From contig CAAENX010000012.1 in assembly GCA_900757495.1 (NCBI GenBank), positions 32,825 through 96,824 of the forward strand: a stretch of DNA of 64,000 nt. Direction: 5' to 3'. Source of the stretch: an uncultured Collinsella sp. Lineage in GTDB: Bacteria > Actinomycetota > Coriobacteriia > Coriobacteriales > Coriobacteriaceae. This document shows, piece after piece, positions 1 through 9,199 of this stretch. Position numbers and translations under genes: made by a program. The notes under the pieces were generated by a model that saw only the letters and a program-made list of their open reading frames with translations, was not told where the DNA came from and searched no databases. How positions within the stretch are numbered: the first letter of the stretch is position 1; each line of letters opens with the position of its first letter.

Positions 1-188
1 AGGCGCACGTGTTTGATGACGATGACCTGTTCGATCTGACAGACGATCCGTTTGAGTGGGATATGCTGCTCGATGACGATGAGTTGGAGCAGGACCGTAA
101 GAAGCGGCAGGGCAAGAAGGCGCGGGATGACGCTTCGAAAAAGCAGGACAAGCGTCGCCGAGGTCTGTTCGGCGGGCTCTTTGGGTAA
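1..188 (+). CDS. 3' end of an unknown protein (partial)
   Basis: Only the C-terminal 61 residues are in the window; reading begins at base 3 and stops with TAA at 186-188. The segment starts strongly acidic (AHVFDDDDLFDLTDDPFEWD), then turns into a lysine/arginine-rich tail that ends RRRGLFGGLFG. There is no recognisable domain in this piece. The acidic-then-basic arrangement with a glycine/phenylalanine end could be a disordered or membrane-proximal tail. The start and function lie outside the window. Confidence 0.6.
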   Translation, partial: AHVFDDDDLFDLTDDPFEWDMLLDDDELEQDRKKRQGKKARDDASKKQDKRRRGLFGGLFG

Positions 189-254
189 CCGTCGTATCGC
201 TGCGTCTGTATACTAAACAGGTCTTATACGCGCTGCGAAATGAGGGCATAGACG

Positions 255-800
255 ATGATGTGGTTTACCGCCGATCTGCACCTGGGCGATACGAATATCT
301 TGCACGACGTGGATCGACCGTTTGATTCGGTCGAGGAGATGAACCGCAAGGTCATCGATGCCATCAATGAGTGCGTGGCTGTGGACGACCGCCTCTATAT
401 CTTGGGAGACTTTACCTATCGTTTGCCCCTGGCGGAGGCGGTGCGCCTGCGCGAGCGCATCGAATGTCAGAACGTAACGCTCATCCGCGGTAACCATGAC
501 GGCGACTGGGAAGATCGAGACGCGCCGCACATTTGGGATGAGGTGCGCGATTATCTGGAGGTCGCCCCCGGTTACGCTAAGGGCCATCGCCTGGTAATGA
601 GCCATTACCCCATGCTCAGCTGGAACGGCAAGGCGCGTGGCGCCATCATGCTGCACGGGCATATCCACAGCAGGGGAGACCGCACCAACGCGCGCAACCG
701 CGATCGCGAGCGCCCCATCTTTCGCTATGATGTCGGCCTCGATGCCAACGAGTACAAGCCCGTAAGCCGTGACCAAATCCTCGGCTTCTTTGGACTGTAG
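255..800 (+). CDS. Metallophosphoesterase family protein
   Basis: A compact (181 aa) calcineurin-like phosphoesterase. The metal-binding motifs appear in order: D7-x-H9 near the N-terminus, G51-D52 (LGDF), G79-N80-H81-D82 (RGNHDGD), H117 in SHYP and G135-H-x-H (GHIHS). This is the full motif set of the superfamily, so a two-metal phosphatase/phosphodiesterase is likely. The substrate cannot be told. Two ATG codons stand in tandem at the start (255 and 258), behind a weak GAGGG. Members of this small class are often annotated only as 'phosphoesterase'. A hairpin repeat follows 7 bases after the stop. Confidence 0.85.
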   Translation: MMWFTADLHLGDTNILHDVDRPFDSVEEMNRKVIDAINECVAVDDRLYILGDFTYRLPLAEAVRLRERIECQNVTLIRGNHDGDWEDRDAPHIWDEVRDYLEVAPGYAKGHRLVMSHYPMLSWNGKARGAIMLHGHIHSRGDRTNARNRDRERPIFRYDVGLDANEYKPVSRDQILGFFGL

Positions 801-807
801 CCCTCAA

Positions 808-842
808 ACCACCACAAAGGGGACAGGCACCTTTGTGGTGGT
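808..842. repeat. Palindromic intergenic repeat, GGGACAGG type
   Basis: A perfect inverted repeat of 13-nt arms (ACCACCACAAAGG and CCTTTGTGGTGGT) around the 9-nt loop GGACAGGCA. It lies just after the phosphoesterase stop codon. A degenerate copy occurs at 1639-1671, and a relative with different arms but the same GGGACAGG core is at 15534-15570. The shape and core resemble REP-type elements linked to REP-associated tyrosine transposases; that link is inference. It has no T-run, so it is not a typical terminator. Confidence 0.7.
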
Positions 843-864
843 CCTTGCATAGATTGGAGTCGCT

Positions 865-1629
865 ATGAAGCAATTGCTCATTCGTGCCGACGATATCGGT
901 TATTCGTATGCCGTTAACCTGGGGATTGCCCGCAGCATCAATGAGGGTCTGGTGCGCTCGGCGGGCTTGATGCCCAATATGCCCGAGGCCGAGCGTGGCT
1001 GGTCGCTCGTGGCGGACGCCGGCATTGCGGTGGGCCAGCATACCAACGTGTGCCTGGGCAAGCCGTGTGCCGACCCGGAGCTCATTCCGAGTATGCTCAA
1101 CGAGAGCGGTGAGTTCCATAGCAGCCGTACCTTCCGCGAGCATTTTAAGCGCGGCGAAGAACTGATCGACTTTGATGAGGCCTGCATCGAGATTCGCGCG
1201 CAGCATGACCGCTTTGTCGAGATCGTGGGCCGCGAACCCGATTACTTTGAGGCCCATGCCGTCATGGGCAAAAACCTTAACCGAGCGATCTCGGCGGTTG
1301 CTCAGGAACTGGGCCTTAAGGAACAGAAGGCGAGCTTCGACCCCACGGCGGTTGTGCGTTGCGGTGCCACCGACCTGCGCATGGTGATGCACTCGATGGA
1401 GCCGGGCTACGAACCCAAGGACTCGATTATGCGGACGGTTCGCGAGATGGCGGACGGCGAGACGGTCGTCTTTGTGTGCCATCCGGGCTATCTCGATCGT
1501 TTTATCTTGGAGAACAGCTCGCTTACGACCGATCGCACCAAGGAAGTCGATGCGCTGACCGACCCCGAGCTTCGCGCTTGGCTTGAGTCTCAATCCGATC
1601 TTCGCCTGATCGACTACCGCGACCTGTAA
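865..1629 (+). CDS. ChbG/HpnK (YdjC-like) family carbohydrate deacetylase
   Basis: 254 aa, the usual length of the YdjC/ChbG family, whose members remove N-acetyl groups from small sugars such as diacetylchitobiose. The metal-binding Asp pair is visible in RADDIGYS (D9, D10), with a candidate metal histidine in GQHTN (H59) and further conserved histidines in FEAHAVMG and CHPGYLD. There is a GGAG-type ribosome site before ATG 865. It stands alone between two palindromic repeats and is followed by a clear terminator. The sugar substrate is unknown; no chitobiose transport genes lie nearby. Confidence 0.85.
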   Translation: MKQLLIRADDIGYSYAVNLGIARSINEGLVRSAGLMPNMPEAERGWSLVADAGIAVGQHTNVCLGKPCADPELIPSMLNESGEFHSSRTFREHFKRGEELIDFDEACIEIRAQHDRFVEIVGREPDYFEAHAVMGKNLNRAISAVAQELGLKEQKASFDPTAVVRCGATDLRMVMHSMEPGYEPKDSIMRTVREMADGETVVFVCHPGYLDRFILENSSLTTDRTKEVDALTDPELRAWLESQSDLRLIDYRDL

Positions 1630-1638
1630 GGACCCAAG

Positions 1639-1671
1639 CCACCACAAAGGGGATAGGCACCCTCGCGGTGG
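1639..1671. repeat. Degenerate copy of the palindromic repeat
   Basis: The left arm CCACCACAAAGGGG and the loop GATAGGCA match the element at 808-842, but the right arm has drifted (CCCTCGCGGTGG). It sits 10 bases after the deacetylase stop and just before that gene's terminator. The two copies bracket the deacetylase gene in the same orientation. Confidence 0.6.
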
Positions 1672-1675
1672 ATCT

Positions 1676-1710
1676 GGCGCCGTTGCCATTATGGCTGCGG
1701 CGCCTTTTTT
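1676..1710 (+). terminator. Rho-independent terminator of the deacetylase gene
   Basis: The stem GGCGCCGTTGCC pairs with GGCTGCGGCGCC around the loop ATTAT and is followed at once by six T residues. One internal mismatch region is tolerated. Confidence 0.8.
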
Positions 1711-1768
1711 GTCCGTGCGGCGCGGTAGAGTGTAGGCGGTTGAAATTTGCGTCCATCGAGGAGCGGCT

Positions 1769-3526
1769 ATGAATGAGATCAAGTGCCCGCATTGTGGCGA
1801 AGTTTTTAAGGTCGATGCGTCTGGCTATGCGGATATCGTCAAGCAAGTACGCGATGCCGAGTTTTCGCGCGATCTGAATGAGCGTGTGAAGGCAGTCCGG
1901 CGCGAGGGCGAGCAGGCGCTGGAACTTGAGCGCTCGCGTTCGACGGCTGCCTTGCAGGAGGCAGAGTCTCAGCGCAACGCTCAGCTTGCCGAGCAGAAGA
2001 ACACTGCGGAGCAGAAGCTGGCACAAGAGGTTGCCAAGCGCGATGCTGAGCTTGCCGAGCTGCGCGCCAAGCTCGAGGGCGCCGCCACAGAGCGCGAGAG
2101 TGCAAGCCAGCGCGCGGCGGTTGAGGCCCGCGCCGATGCTCAAAAGGAAAACGCCGAGCTTCAGCGAGAAATCGACAATTTGCGTGCGCAGCTGGAGCGC
2201 AAAGATGACGAAGCCAAGCTCGTCGAGTCGGCGGCGCGCAATGCTGCTCAAAACGATTTAGCTGCACGTGATGCTCAGATTGCCGAGCTGCAGGCCAGGC
2301 TTGCCGCGGCGGACAAGGCCCAGGAGATGGCGCTTGCCGCTGCCGCGGCTGAGTCGCAGCGTGAGCTCGATGCCGCTCGCAGCGAGGCCGAGCGCGCACT
2401 TGCTGACTACCGCGCGACGGTACAGGAGAAGTTTTCTGCCGCAAAGGCTCAGTCCGAGCAAGAGGCCGAGGGTCTGCGTGCCCAGCTGCGCGAGCAGGAA
2501 CTGATGGCAAAAATGAACCTGTCGGAGGCGGTTGCCGCGGCGGAGCGAGAGCGCGATGAGGCGCGTGCCAAACTGACGAGCGAGCTGGCGGTGCGCGATT
2601 CGCGCGAAGAGCAGGCCAAGGCAGCACATGAGCTCGAGCTTGCGCAGGCCAAGCGCGCGAGCGATGACCTGATTCGCTACAAGGATGAAGAGATCGAGCG
2701 CCTTAAGGACATGAAGGTCCGCCTGTCCACCAAGATGGTGGGCGAGTCGCTCGAACAGCACTGCGAGACCGAGTTTAACCGTCTGCGTATGACGGCGTTT
2801 CCTAACGCGTACTTCGAGAAAGATAACGATGCGTCCGAGGGCACCAAGGGCGACTTTATCTTCCGCGAGTGCGACGCGAGCGGCAACGAGCTCATTTCGA
2901 TTATGTTCGAGATGAAAAACGAGAACGACGAGACCGCGACCAAACATAAAAACGAGGACTTCTTTAAGAAACTCGATCACGATCGTCGCCAGAAAGGCTG
3001 TGAGTACGCGGTGCTCTGCACGCTGCTCGAGCCCGAGAGCGAGCTTTACAACGCGGGAATCGTGGACGTGAGCTATCGCTACGAGAAGATGTATGTGATC
3101 CGCCCGCAGTTCTTCATTCCCATCATTACGCTGCTGCGCAATGCTGCCATGGGTTCGCTTCGCTATAAGCAGGAGCTGGCGGAGTACAAGCAGCAGAATA
3201 TCGATGTCACGAACTTCGAAGCCAAGATGGAGAAGTTCAAGAACGATTTCGGCCGCAACTACGAGATCGCGAGCCGCAAGTTCCAAACGGCAATCGATGA
3301 GATCGACAAGACGATTAGCCATCTGCAGAAAACCAAGGAGGCGTTGCTGTCCTCCGAGAACAATCTGCGCCTTGCCAACAAGAAAGCCGACGATCTTACC
3401 ATTCGCAAGCTCACGTGGGGCAACAAGACCATGAAGGCGGCGTTTGACGAGGCACGCGGGGCTGCGCCAGAGACAAACGATGAGCCAGCCGAGGCGGATT
3501 CGTATGAGGTCGAGGACGCCGAGTAA
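1769..3526 (+). CDS. DUF2130 domain-containing coiled-coil protein
   Basis: 585 aa. The N-terminus begins [13 protein letters not shown], a short CPHC metal-binding knuckle. Residues of about 25-320 are an alanine/glutamate/arginine-rich coiled coil. The C-terminal half carries the DUF2130 signature, including [41 protein letters not shown] and [14 protein letters not shown]. The conserved acidic and lysine residues there have been compared with restriction-endonuclease-like folds, but the activity is not established. The ribosome site is GAGGAG before ATG 1769. It is monocistronic, with a strong shared terminator after it. The family is widespread in gut bacteria and has no agreed function. 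Confidence 0.9.
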   Translation: MNEIKCPHCGEVFKVDASGYADIVKQVRDAEFSRDLNERVKAVRREGEQALELERSRSTAALQEAESQRNAQLAEQKNTAEQKLAQEVAKRDAELAELRAKLEGAATERESASQRAAVEARADAQKENAELQREIDNLRAQLERKDDEAKLVESAARNAAQNDLAARDAQIAELQARLAAADKAQEMALAAAAAESQRELDAARSEAERALADYRATVQEKFSAAKAQSEQEAEGLRAQLREQELMAKMNLSEAVAAAERERDEARAKLTSELAVRDSREEQAKAAHELELAQAKRASDDLIRYKDEEIERLKDMKVRLSTKMVGESLEQHCETEFNRLRMTAFPNAYFEKDNDASEGTKGDFIFRECDASGNELISIMFEMKNENDETATKHKNEDFFKKLDHDRRQKGCEYAVLCTLLEPESELYNAGIVDVSYRYEKMYVIRPQFFIPIITLLRNAAMGSLRYKQELAEYKQQNIDVTNFEAKMEKFKNDFGRNYEIASRKFQTAIDEIDKTISHLQKTKEALLSSENNLRLANKKADDLTIRKLTWGNKTMKAAFDEARGAAPETNDEPAEADSYEVEDAE

Positions 3527-3545
3527 GGCATAGCGGATAGTGCAA

Positions 3546-3583
3546 AAGCGGGGCCGCTGGCGATGTTGCCAGCGGCCCCGCTT
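3546..3583. terminator. Bidirectional terminator between convergent genes
   Basis: A perfect 16-bp stem (AAGCGGGGCCGCTGGC and its complement) surrounds the 6-nt loop GATGTT. It serves the DUF2130 gene from the left and the helicase gene from the right; the minus-strand side is followed by TTTT. Confidence 0.8.
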
Positions 3584-3605
3584 CGTTTCGTCCCATTCTG
3601 TTCGG

Positions 3606-6287
3606 CTAGTCCTCGAGCAGGTCCTCGATAAAGCCGACGCGGTAGTTTTTGAAAATGACCTCGCCGCCGTCTTGCGTGGCGTCCAGATCGACATCGCCCA
3701 TGATGCCAAAGTCGTGGTCGCCATCCTCGTCGGCAAAGATCTGGTGCACGTGCCACACGTGTACGGTCTTCTCATCGGACTCATCGATGGAAAACATCGC
3801 GGCACTGCGGGCATCTCCGTCGGTGAGGATCTCCTCGTGCTGCTCGTGGTAGGCATCGAGCGCCTTTTGCCAGCGGATCTCGCTCATGCCCCAGTCGTCG
3901 TCGAGCTCGCCCAGGTCGCGAACGTGCTCGCGAGCGGCAAGGGTCACGCGGCGGAAGAGCGCGTTGCGCACCAACAGCGTGCAGCCGCGACGGTCCGCAA
4001 CGACCTCGTCGATACCCTGCGGCGGCGCGGCGTCGAGGGCTGCCGGGTTGCCGGCGTTCTCCCACTCGTCCACCAGGCTCGAGTCCACCGAGCGCACCAC
4101 AAAGCCCAGCCACGAGATAATGTCGCGCAAGCGCTCATCGCGCTTCTCAATGGGTACGGTGCGATCGAGGGAACGGTAGGCCTCGGCTAGGTAGCGCAGC
4201 AGAATGCCCTCGGAGCGGGCGATGCCGAGCTTTTGAATGTAACCCTTAAAATCGCTCGCGCTTTCCAGCATATCGCGCAGAACGCTCTTGGGAGAGAGCT
4301 GGTAGTCGTTTGCCCAGGGCACTTCCTGGCAGTACTTGTCAAAGGCGGCGTCGAGCAAATCCTCGAGCGGCTTTTCGTACGTGACGTCTTGGATGCGTTC
4401 CAGACGCTCCTCATACTCGATGCCGTCGGCCTTCATCTCGGCCATAGCGCGATCGCGTGCGGCGCGCTCCTGTGCGCGCAGCACCTGCTTGGGATCCTCG
4501 AGCGTTGCCTCGACCATTGAGATTAAATCCATGGTATAGGTCTCGCTCTCGGGATCGAGCAGCTCCAACGCGGCAAGCAGGAACGGCGAGAGCGGCTGAT
4601 CGAGCGCGAAGTCCTCGGGCAGATCGACCGTCAGCGCATAGTCGATGTCTGGTGCGGCGTCAGTCGGGGCGTCGGGTGCGGGCGGCACCTCGGTTCGAAC
4701 GACGACGCCGGAATCGATGAGCGTGGCGAAGATTTCGTCGGCACGAACCTCGAGCTTGGCCTTTTCCTCGGGCGTTTGCAGGCTTGTCTCGATGAGGTCA
4801 TGCACGCGGGCGCGGGCGTCGCCGCCCTGCTCGACCACGCTAATCACCATGGAGTGTGTGATGCGCAGGCGCGGCTTGAGCGTCTCGGGCTGCGTCTCGA
4901 TCAGGCGCTCAAAGGTCTGCTTGTTCCAGGTGACAAAGCCCTCGGGGGCCTTCTTCTTTTTAATCTTGCGGAGCTTCTTGGGGTCGTCGCCCGCCTTGGC
5001 CATGAGCTTGGCGTTCTCGATCTCGTGCTCGGGTGCCTCGGCGATCACCATGCCCTCGGTATCGAAGCCCGAGCGGCCGGCGCGACCGGCAATCTGATGG
5101 AACTCGCGGGCGCGCAGACGACGCATCTTGTAGCCATCGAACTTGGTGAGCGCGGTGAGCACCACGGTGTGGATGGGTACGTTGATGCCGACGCCGAGCG
5201 TATCGGTACCGCAGATGACGGGCAGCAGGCCCTGCTGCGCTAAGCGCTCGACCAACAGGCGATAGCGCGGCAACATGCCGGCATGGTGCACGCCGACGCC
5301 GCAGCCGAGCAAGCGCTTGAGGATCTTGCCGAAGGCTGTCGAGAAGCTCGTTCCCTTTGCCGCTTCTTTGATGGCCTCGCGCTGCTCCTTGCTGGCGATG
5401 CCAAAATTGGCGAGCGATTGTGCCGTCGCAAGGGCGGCATCCTGGCTAAAGTGCACGATATAAAGTGGGGCCTCTCCGCGGCGCATCGCGAGCTCGACGG
5501 TGCCCTCGAGAGAGGTCGTTACATAGTCGTAGCTCAGCGGAACAGGGCGCGGGGCATCGACGACCAAGTCGCAAGCAGCGCCGGTGTGCTCCTCGAGTGA
5601 GGCGGCGATGGCGGTGACATCGCCGAGCGTGGCGCTCATGAGCATAAACTGCGTGTGGGGCAGGGTGAGCAGCGGCACCTGCCAGGCCCAGCCGCGGTCG
5701 GGGTCGGCAAAGTAGTGGAACTCGTCCATGGACACGCAGCCCACATCGGCGTCCTCACCCTCGCGGAGCGCATCGTTGGCAAGGATTTCGGCCGTGCAGC
5801 AGATGACGGGTGCCTTGGTGTTGATATGCGTGTCGCCGGTGATCATGCCGACGTTATCGCGGCCGAGCACCTGCACAAGGTCGAAGAACTTTTCGCTGAC
5901 CAGGGCCTTGATGGGGGCCGTGTAATAACAGCGCTTACCCTGCGCCATGCCCATAAAGAGCATGCCCAGCGCGACGAGCGATTTACCCGATCCGGTCGGC
6001 GTGCCCAAAATGACGTGATCGCCGGCGGCCAGGTCCATGAGGGCCTCTTCTTGGTGATCCCACAGCTCAATGCCGCGGTCGCTCGTCCATTCAAAGAAGC
6101 GTTCGAAGGCCTGATCGGGCGTGAGCCATGGTTCGGGCTCGCTGCCGTCCTCGGGCTCCCACCAGGTGGGGGAGAGCGCGCCGAGCGAGCCGAACTCGGC
6201 TTCGGTTCCCGTGCCGCCCGAGAATGAGCTGGCGGCGCCGGCGCCGGAGACGGTGCTGGCGGCGGTATCTGTCGTGGTCTGTGCCAT
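3606..6287 (-). CDS. DEAD/DEAH-box RNA helicase with DUF3516 C-terminus
   Basis: An 893-aa superfamily 2 helicase. Visible motifs: Walker A GTPTGSGKS (95-103), motif II DEFH (188-191), motif III SAT (218-220) and the motif VI region HQIAGRAGRSG in the second RecA-like domain. The C-terminal part, ending in DFGIMGDVDLDATQDGG and a short acidic tail, matches the DUF3516 extension found on Ski2/Mtr4-like helicases of actinobacteria. A role in RNA turnover or repair is inferred. The first ~35 residues are low-complexity (Ala/Ser/Thr/Gly). Start ATG 6287 has GAGAAAG upstream. Convergent with the DUF2130 gene. Confidence 0.88.
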   Translation of the reverse strand: MAQTTTDTAASTVSGAGAASSFSGGTGTEAEFGSLGALSPTWWEPEDGSEPEPWLTPDQAFERFFEWTSDRGIELWDHQEEALMDLAAGDHVILGTPTGSGKSLVALGMLFMGMAQGKRCYYTAPIKALVSEKFFDLVQVLGRDNVGMITGDTHINTKAPVICCTAEILANDALREGEDADVGCVSMDEFHYFADPDRGWAWQVPLLTLPHTQFMLMSATLGDVTAIAASLEEHTGAACDLVVDAPRPVPLSYDYVTTSLEGTVELAMRRGEAPLYIVHFSQDAALATAQSLANFGIASKEQREAIKEAAKGTSFSTAFGKILKRLLGCGVGVHHAGMLPRYRLLVERLAQQGLLPVICGTDTLGVGINVPIHTVVLTALTKFDGYKMRRLRAREFHQIAGRAGRSGFDTEGMVIAEAPEHEIENAKLMAKAGDDPKKLRKIKKKKAPEGFVTWNKQTFERLIETQPETLKPRLRITHSMVISVVEQGGDARARVHDLIETSLQTPEEKAKLEVRADEIFATLIDSGVVVRTEVPPAPDAPTDAAPDIDYALTVDLPEDFALDQPLSPFLLAALELLDPESETYTMDLISMVEATLEDPKQVLRAQERAARDRAMAEMKADGIEYEERLERIQDVTYEKPLEDLLDAAFDKYCQEVPWANDYQLSPKSVLRDMLESASDFKGYIQKLGIARSEGILLRYLAEAYRSLDRTVPIEKRDERLRDIISWLGFVVRSVDSSLVDEWENAGNPAALDAAPPQGIDEVVADRRGCTLLVRNALFRRVTLAAREHVRDLGELDDDWGMSEIRWQKALDAYHEQHEEILTDGDARSAAMFSIDESDEKTVHVWHVHQIFADEDGDHDFGIMGDVDLDATQDGGEVIFKNYRVGFIEDLLED

Positions 6288-6385
6288 GTGGTTGCTTTCT
6301 CTCGCGATTGTCCGCCAACTATTATGGCGTAGCGTCGCATCGATGCGTTCGCAGGCAAGAAAATGCAGGAAATGGGCGCGTGAAG

Positions 6386-7225
6386 TTAGTGCTCTTGCGG
6401 CAGGCGCTTCTTGCCTTTGCGAGCACGGTTTCTAAAGTTCTCGACGGCTTCTTCCATGCCCAGAGGTACATAGGTGAGCTCATCGAGGTTATCGGGCAGG
6501 TAGCAGGCAAGGCTTTGCTCCTGCGCGCGGCCCGTCGCGAGCTGTTCATCGCTGGGTTGTGCGCCGGGTGTGGCGCAAATGCCATAGACGACGGCACCCA
6601 TCTCGCGCGTGCGGCATTCATATTCGGTCTCGGGATGCTCGGGATGGTCGCGGCGGACGTCGTCGCTTACCCAAAGCGTATCGTAGCCGGCCGCGGCAAA
6701 CTGTCCCAGGGCGTAATCGCGCAACGGCTTGCTATCGGTGCGCAGTGTGACGGTAGCGCCGGCTGAAAAGAGCGGGCGGTAGAGCATCAGATGGTCGACA
6801 TGGACGAGTCGTTTTTTAGCGTACTTGGCCTTGGGCTGCGGCGTGGGAAAGTTAATGGTGATGGCATCGAGCTCGCCTGCGGCAAACAGCTGTGGCAGCG
6901 ATGCGGCGCCTCGGGGCAGGACGAGTGCGTTGGATAGCCCCTGTTCGCAGATTTTCTGTGCGGCATAGGCGATGCAGATGGGCTCCTGGTCCATGCCGAT
7001 AAAGAGCGTGTCGGGCTCACGGCGAGCGCGCTCAACCAGATAGGTGCCTTTGCCGCAGCCCAGATCCAGATGAAGGTGTTCGAAGGGCTTGCTGCCTGCG
7101 GGCGCACAGGCCTTGCGCCAATCTCCGACATAGGCCTCGGGGTTCGTCTCAATCGCATCGGCGTAGCGCTCCAGGCGCTCCTCGAGCACAAAGTTCTTAG
7201 GCGTGCGAACGTGGACGGCTCCCAT
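6386..7225 (-). CDS. trmB: TrmB-type tRNA (guanine-N7)-methyltransferase family protein
   Basis: 279 aa. The SAM-binding motif LDLGCGKG is at 53-60, and the following IGMDQEP matches the acidic loop of TrmB (I-G-x-E/D). The TrmB signature NFPTPQPKAKYAKKRLV is present where many homologues read FPDPWPKKRHHKRR. The enzyme would place m7G46 in tRNA. The deviations in that motif and the somewhat long C-terminus make it a divergent member, so another tRNA-type substrate is possible. The gene lies about 100 bases upstream of the DUF3516 helicase on the same strand. Confidence 0.8.
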   Translation of the reverse strand: MGAVHVRTPKNFVLEERLERYADAIETNPEAYVGDWRKACAPAGSKPFEHLHLDLGCGKGTYLVERARREPDTLFIGMDQEPICIAYAAQKICEQGLSNALVLPRGAASLPQLFAAGELDAITINFPTPQPKAKYAKKRLVHVDHLMLYRPLFSAGATVTLRTDSKPLRDYALGQFAAAGYDTLWVSDDVRRDHPEHPETEYECRTREMGAVVYGICATPGAQPSDEQLATGRAQEQSLACYLPDNLDELTYVPLGMEEAVENFRNRARKGKKRLPQEH

Positions 7226-7342
7226 GAGGCTCCTTGGTCATAAGTATGGAACGTATGGCTGCACGTTCCGTCAATGGGTTGAAAAGGGCGGGCATAGATT
7301 GCCCGAAAGATGCGGTGTGGCTCGGTGGCGAGTCGTCGGTGC

Positions 7343-8215
7343 CTACAGGCGTTTGAGGATTACATAGCGGTTGAGCTCTCCGCTGCGACCGTCGGCATGG
7401 AAGCGCTCAAGCTCGCGTACGGGGACCTCACCGCTCTTGTAGAACGTGCGGACGCCGCGCACCAGGTCGGTGATCTGCTGATCGTCAAAGTGATGGCAAT
7501 AGCGGTAGGCGTGGCGGTCGTTTTGCCAGCCAATGAGGTGATCGCCGGCTTCAAACTGCGCTGAATCGTAACCCTCAAACGGCGGGGTGAGCTCGGCGCG
7601 GGCCTCGGCTCGAACGGCCTTGCGCGCCATGCGCTCGTCGTTCATAAACTCCCAAAAGCTGATGGCGATGATGCCGCCTGGGCGCGTCTGGCGCACCAGG
7701 GCGTCGAGCACGCGTACGCGGTACTCGCACGACGGCACGTGGTGCATAAAGCCAAAGCAGACCGAGATGTCGGCGAGCGGGGCGTCGAAAAGCGCGTCAG
7801 GCGCCTCGGCGGGATTGAGTTTCATGAGGGCATCGAGCACGTCGAGCTCCTGGAAGTGCAGGTTGGGAATGCGCAGCGCGTGGCCATGTGCATCGATGGC
7901 CAGGTCTTGGCACGAGTCGACGCCGTAAAACTCAAACGGGCAGCTGGCATCTGCCGAGGGGTTTGCGCCGTCGACGCCCTTGGCGGCAAGTGCGCCGCCG
8001 GCGGCAAAGTTCTCGAATCGCATATTGCCGCAGGCGAGATCGAAGACGCGGACGGGATGCTCGATCGTGGCGACGTCGAGCTGTTCGAGCGCAATGTCCA
8101 TGGTGCGCACCCAGCCGGGCCACGGGGCCTGGCGCGTATCGGAAAAGGAGGCGGAGTGCTCGCGATAGAACGTGTTGTTGAGCTGGATGAGCGATGAGGC
8201 GAAATCGCGGTTCAC
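7343..8215 (-). CDS. Class I SAM-dependent methyltransferase
   Basis: 290 aa from the chosen GTG start. The SAM motif is VFDLACGNMRFENFA, followed by FYGVDSC, LHFQELDVLD and SVCFGFMHHVPS, a standard Rossmann methyltransferase order. Small-molecule or lipid methylation is plausible; the substrate is unknown. A longer in-frame reading exists upstream (to 8350), but GTG 8215 is preferred because GGAGGGAG lies about 10 bases before it and because a good promoter sits at 8262-8291, inside the longer reading. Confidence 0.75.
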   Translation of the reverse strand: MNRDFASSLIQLNNTFYREHSASFSDTRQAPWPGWVRTMDIALEQLDVATIEHPVRVFDLACGNMRFENFAAGGALAAKGVDGANPSADASCPFEFYGVDSCQDLAIDAHGHALRIPNLHFQELDVLDALMKLNPAEAPDALFDAPLADISVCFGFMHHVPSCEYRVRVLDALVRQTRPGGIIAISFWEFMNDERMARKAVRAEARAELTPPFEGYDSAQFEAGDHLIGWQNDRHAYRYCHHFDDQQITDLVRGVRTFYKSGEVPVRELERFHADGRSGELNRYVILKRL

Positions 8216-8261
8216 GGCGCGGAACTCCCTCCGTTGGCGGTGCGGAATTAACAGTACGACC

Positions 8262-8291
8262 ATACTACCGTTAACGCCGCAACGGGGACAA
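8262..8291 (-). promoter_or_regulatory. Probable sigma-70-type promoter of the methyltransferase
   Basis: Read on the minus strand, TTGTCC is separated by 18 bases from TAGTAT. Transcription would begin about 40 bases ahead of the GTG start. Assigned by eye only. Confidence 0.45.
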
Positions 8292-8482
8292 CCGAACTGC
8301 GGGTCATTGCTTTGTTTGGACACATTTCCGCAGCTCATATGTGCCCGCAACCGCCGGTTGTCAAAAATCTCACTAGAATAGGTGGCATGCTTTTGGCGGT
8401 GGCGGATAGATTTTTAACTGTGCAAGGCGCCTTAAGAACAAAAACGGTCCGGCGGCACGGCTGGCATAACATAGGAGGAACC

Positions 8483-9199
8483 ATGAATGTAGAAACTGCG
8501 CAGCGGCTCGCCGACCTTCGTCGCAGCAAGGGTTTTAGCCAAGAAGGGCTTGCACGAAAGCTGGGACTGTCACGCCAGGCGGTCAGTAAATGGGAGCGCG
8601 CGGAGAGCTCGCCCGATACCGAGAACCTGATCTCGCTCGCCAAGCTCTACGGTGTGAGCCTGGACGAGTTGCTCAATCCGAGCGACGAGATCGAGGACGA
8701 TATCGAATTTGAGAACGAGGACCGCGCCCGTCAGCGCGAGGCCGAGGCGGCAGAGCGCGCCCGTACCCATGAGGCGGCGGCACGCGCCACCGAGGCGGCA
8801 ACACAGGCGAGTGACGCCGCCGCCAAGGCGGCGCAAGCGGCAAGCTGGAGTGCGCAGGCCGCCAATGCCGCTACGGCGCAGGCGACGAGTGGTGCTGCGG
8901 TTGGCTCGACTCCGGTGAAAGGCCCGTTCCAGTCGTTTCCGTATTGGGCCGTGTGCTGGCTGTTGTTCTTTTTGCTGATGTTCCTGTTTGATGGCGCCCC
9001 CTTTGCCGCTCTGATTTTCTTTACGATCCCCATCTATCACTGGGTGGCACGTGCGCTCGATGGCGATTGGGCGCGCGGGGATATTCGGGTCGGTCCGGCA
9101 CCGGCGACAGCTAGGGCTCAGGATGTTTCCCCCGCTGTTGACGCTGACATGGCCGCCGCGACCACCGCTGAGCCGAGTGTCAAAGAAGGTGATGAATGA
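8483..9199 (+). CDS. XRE-family regulator with C-terminal membrane segment
   Basis: 238 aa from ATG 8483, which has the strong site AGGAGG 6 bases upstream. Residues 1-60 are a helix-turn-helix of the Cro/CI type (SQEGLARKLGLSRQAVSKWE). Residues of about 70-145 are an Ala/Glu/Arg/Gln-rich linker likely to be helical. Two adjacent hydrophobic segments (YWAVCWLLFFLLMFLF and PFAALIFFTIPIYHWV) anchor it to the membrane. Its stop overlaps the next gene's ATG (ATGA), so the two are translationally coupled. Such membrane-bound XRE proteins often regulate their own operon in response to envelope stress; that is inference. Confidence 0.85.
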   Translation: MNVETAQRLADLRRSKGFSQEGLARKLGLSRQAVSKWERAESSPDTENLISLAKLYGVSLDELLNPSDEIEDDIEFENEDRARQREAEAAERARTHEAAARATEAATQASDAAAKAAQAASWSAQAANAATAQATSGAAVGSTPVKGPFQSFPYWAVCWLLFFLLMFLFDGAPFAALIFFTIPIYHWVARALDGDWARGDIRVGPAPATARAQDVSPAVDADMAAATTAEPSVKEGDE

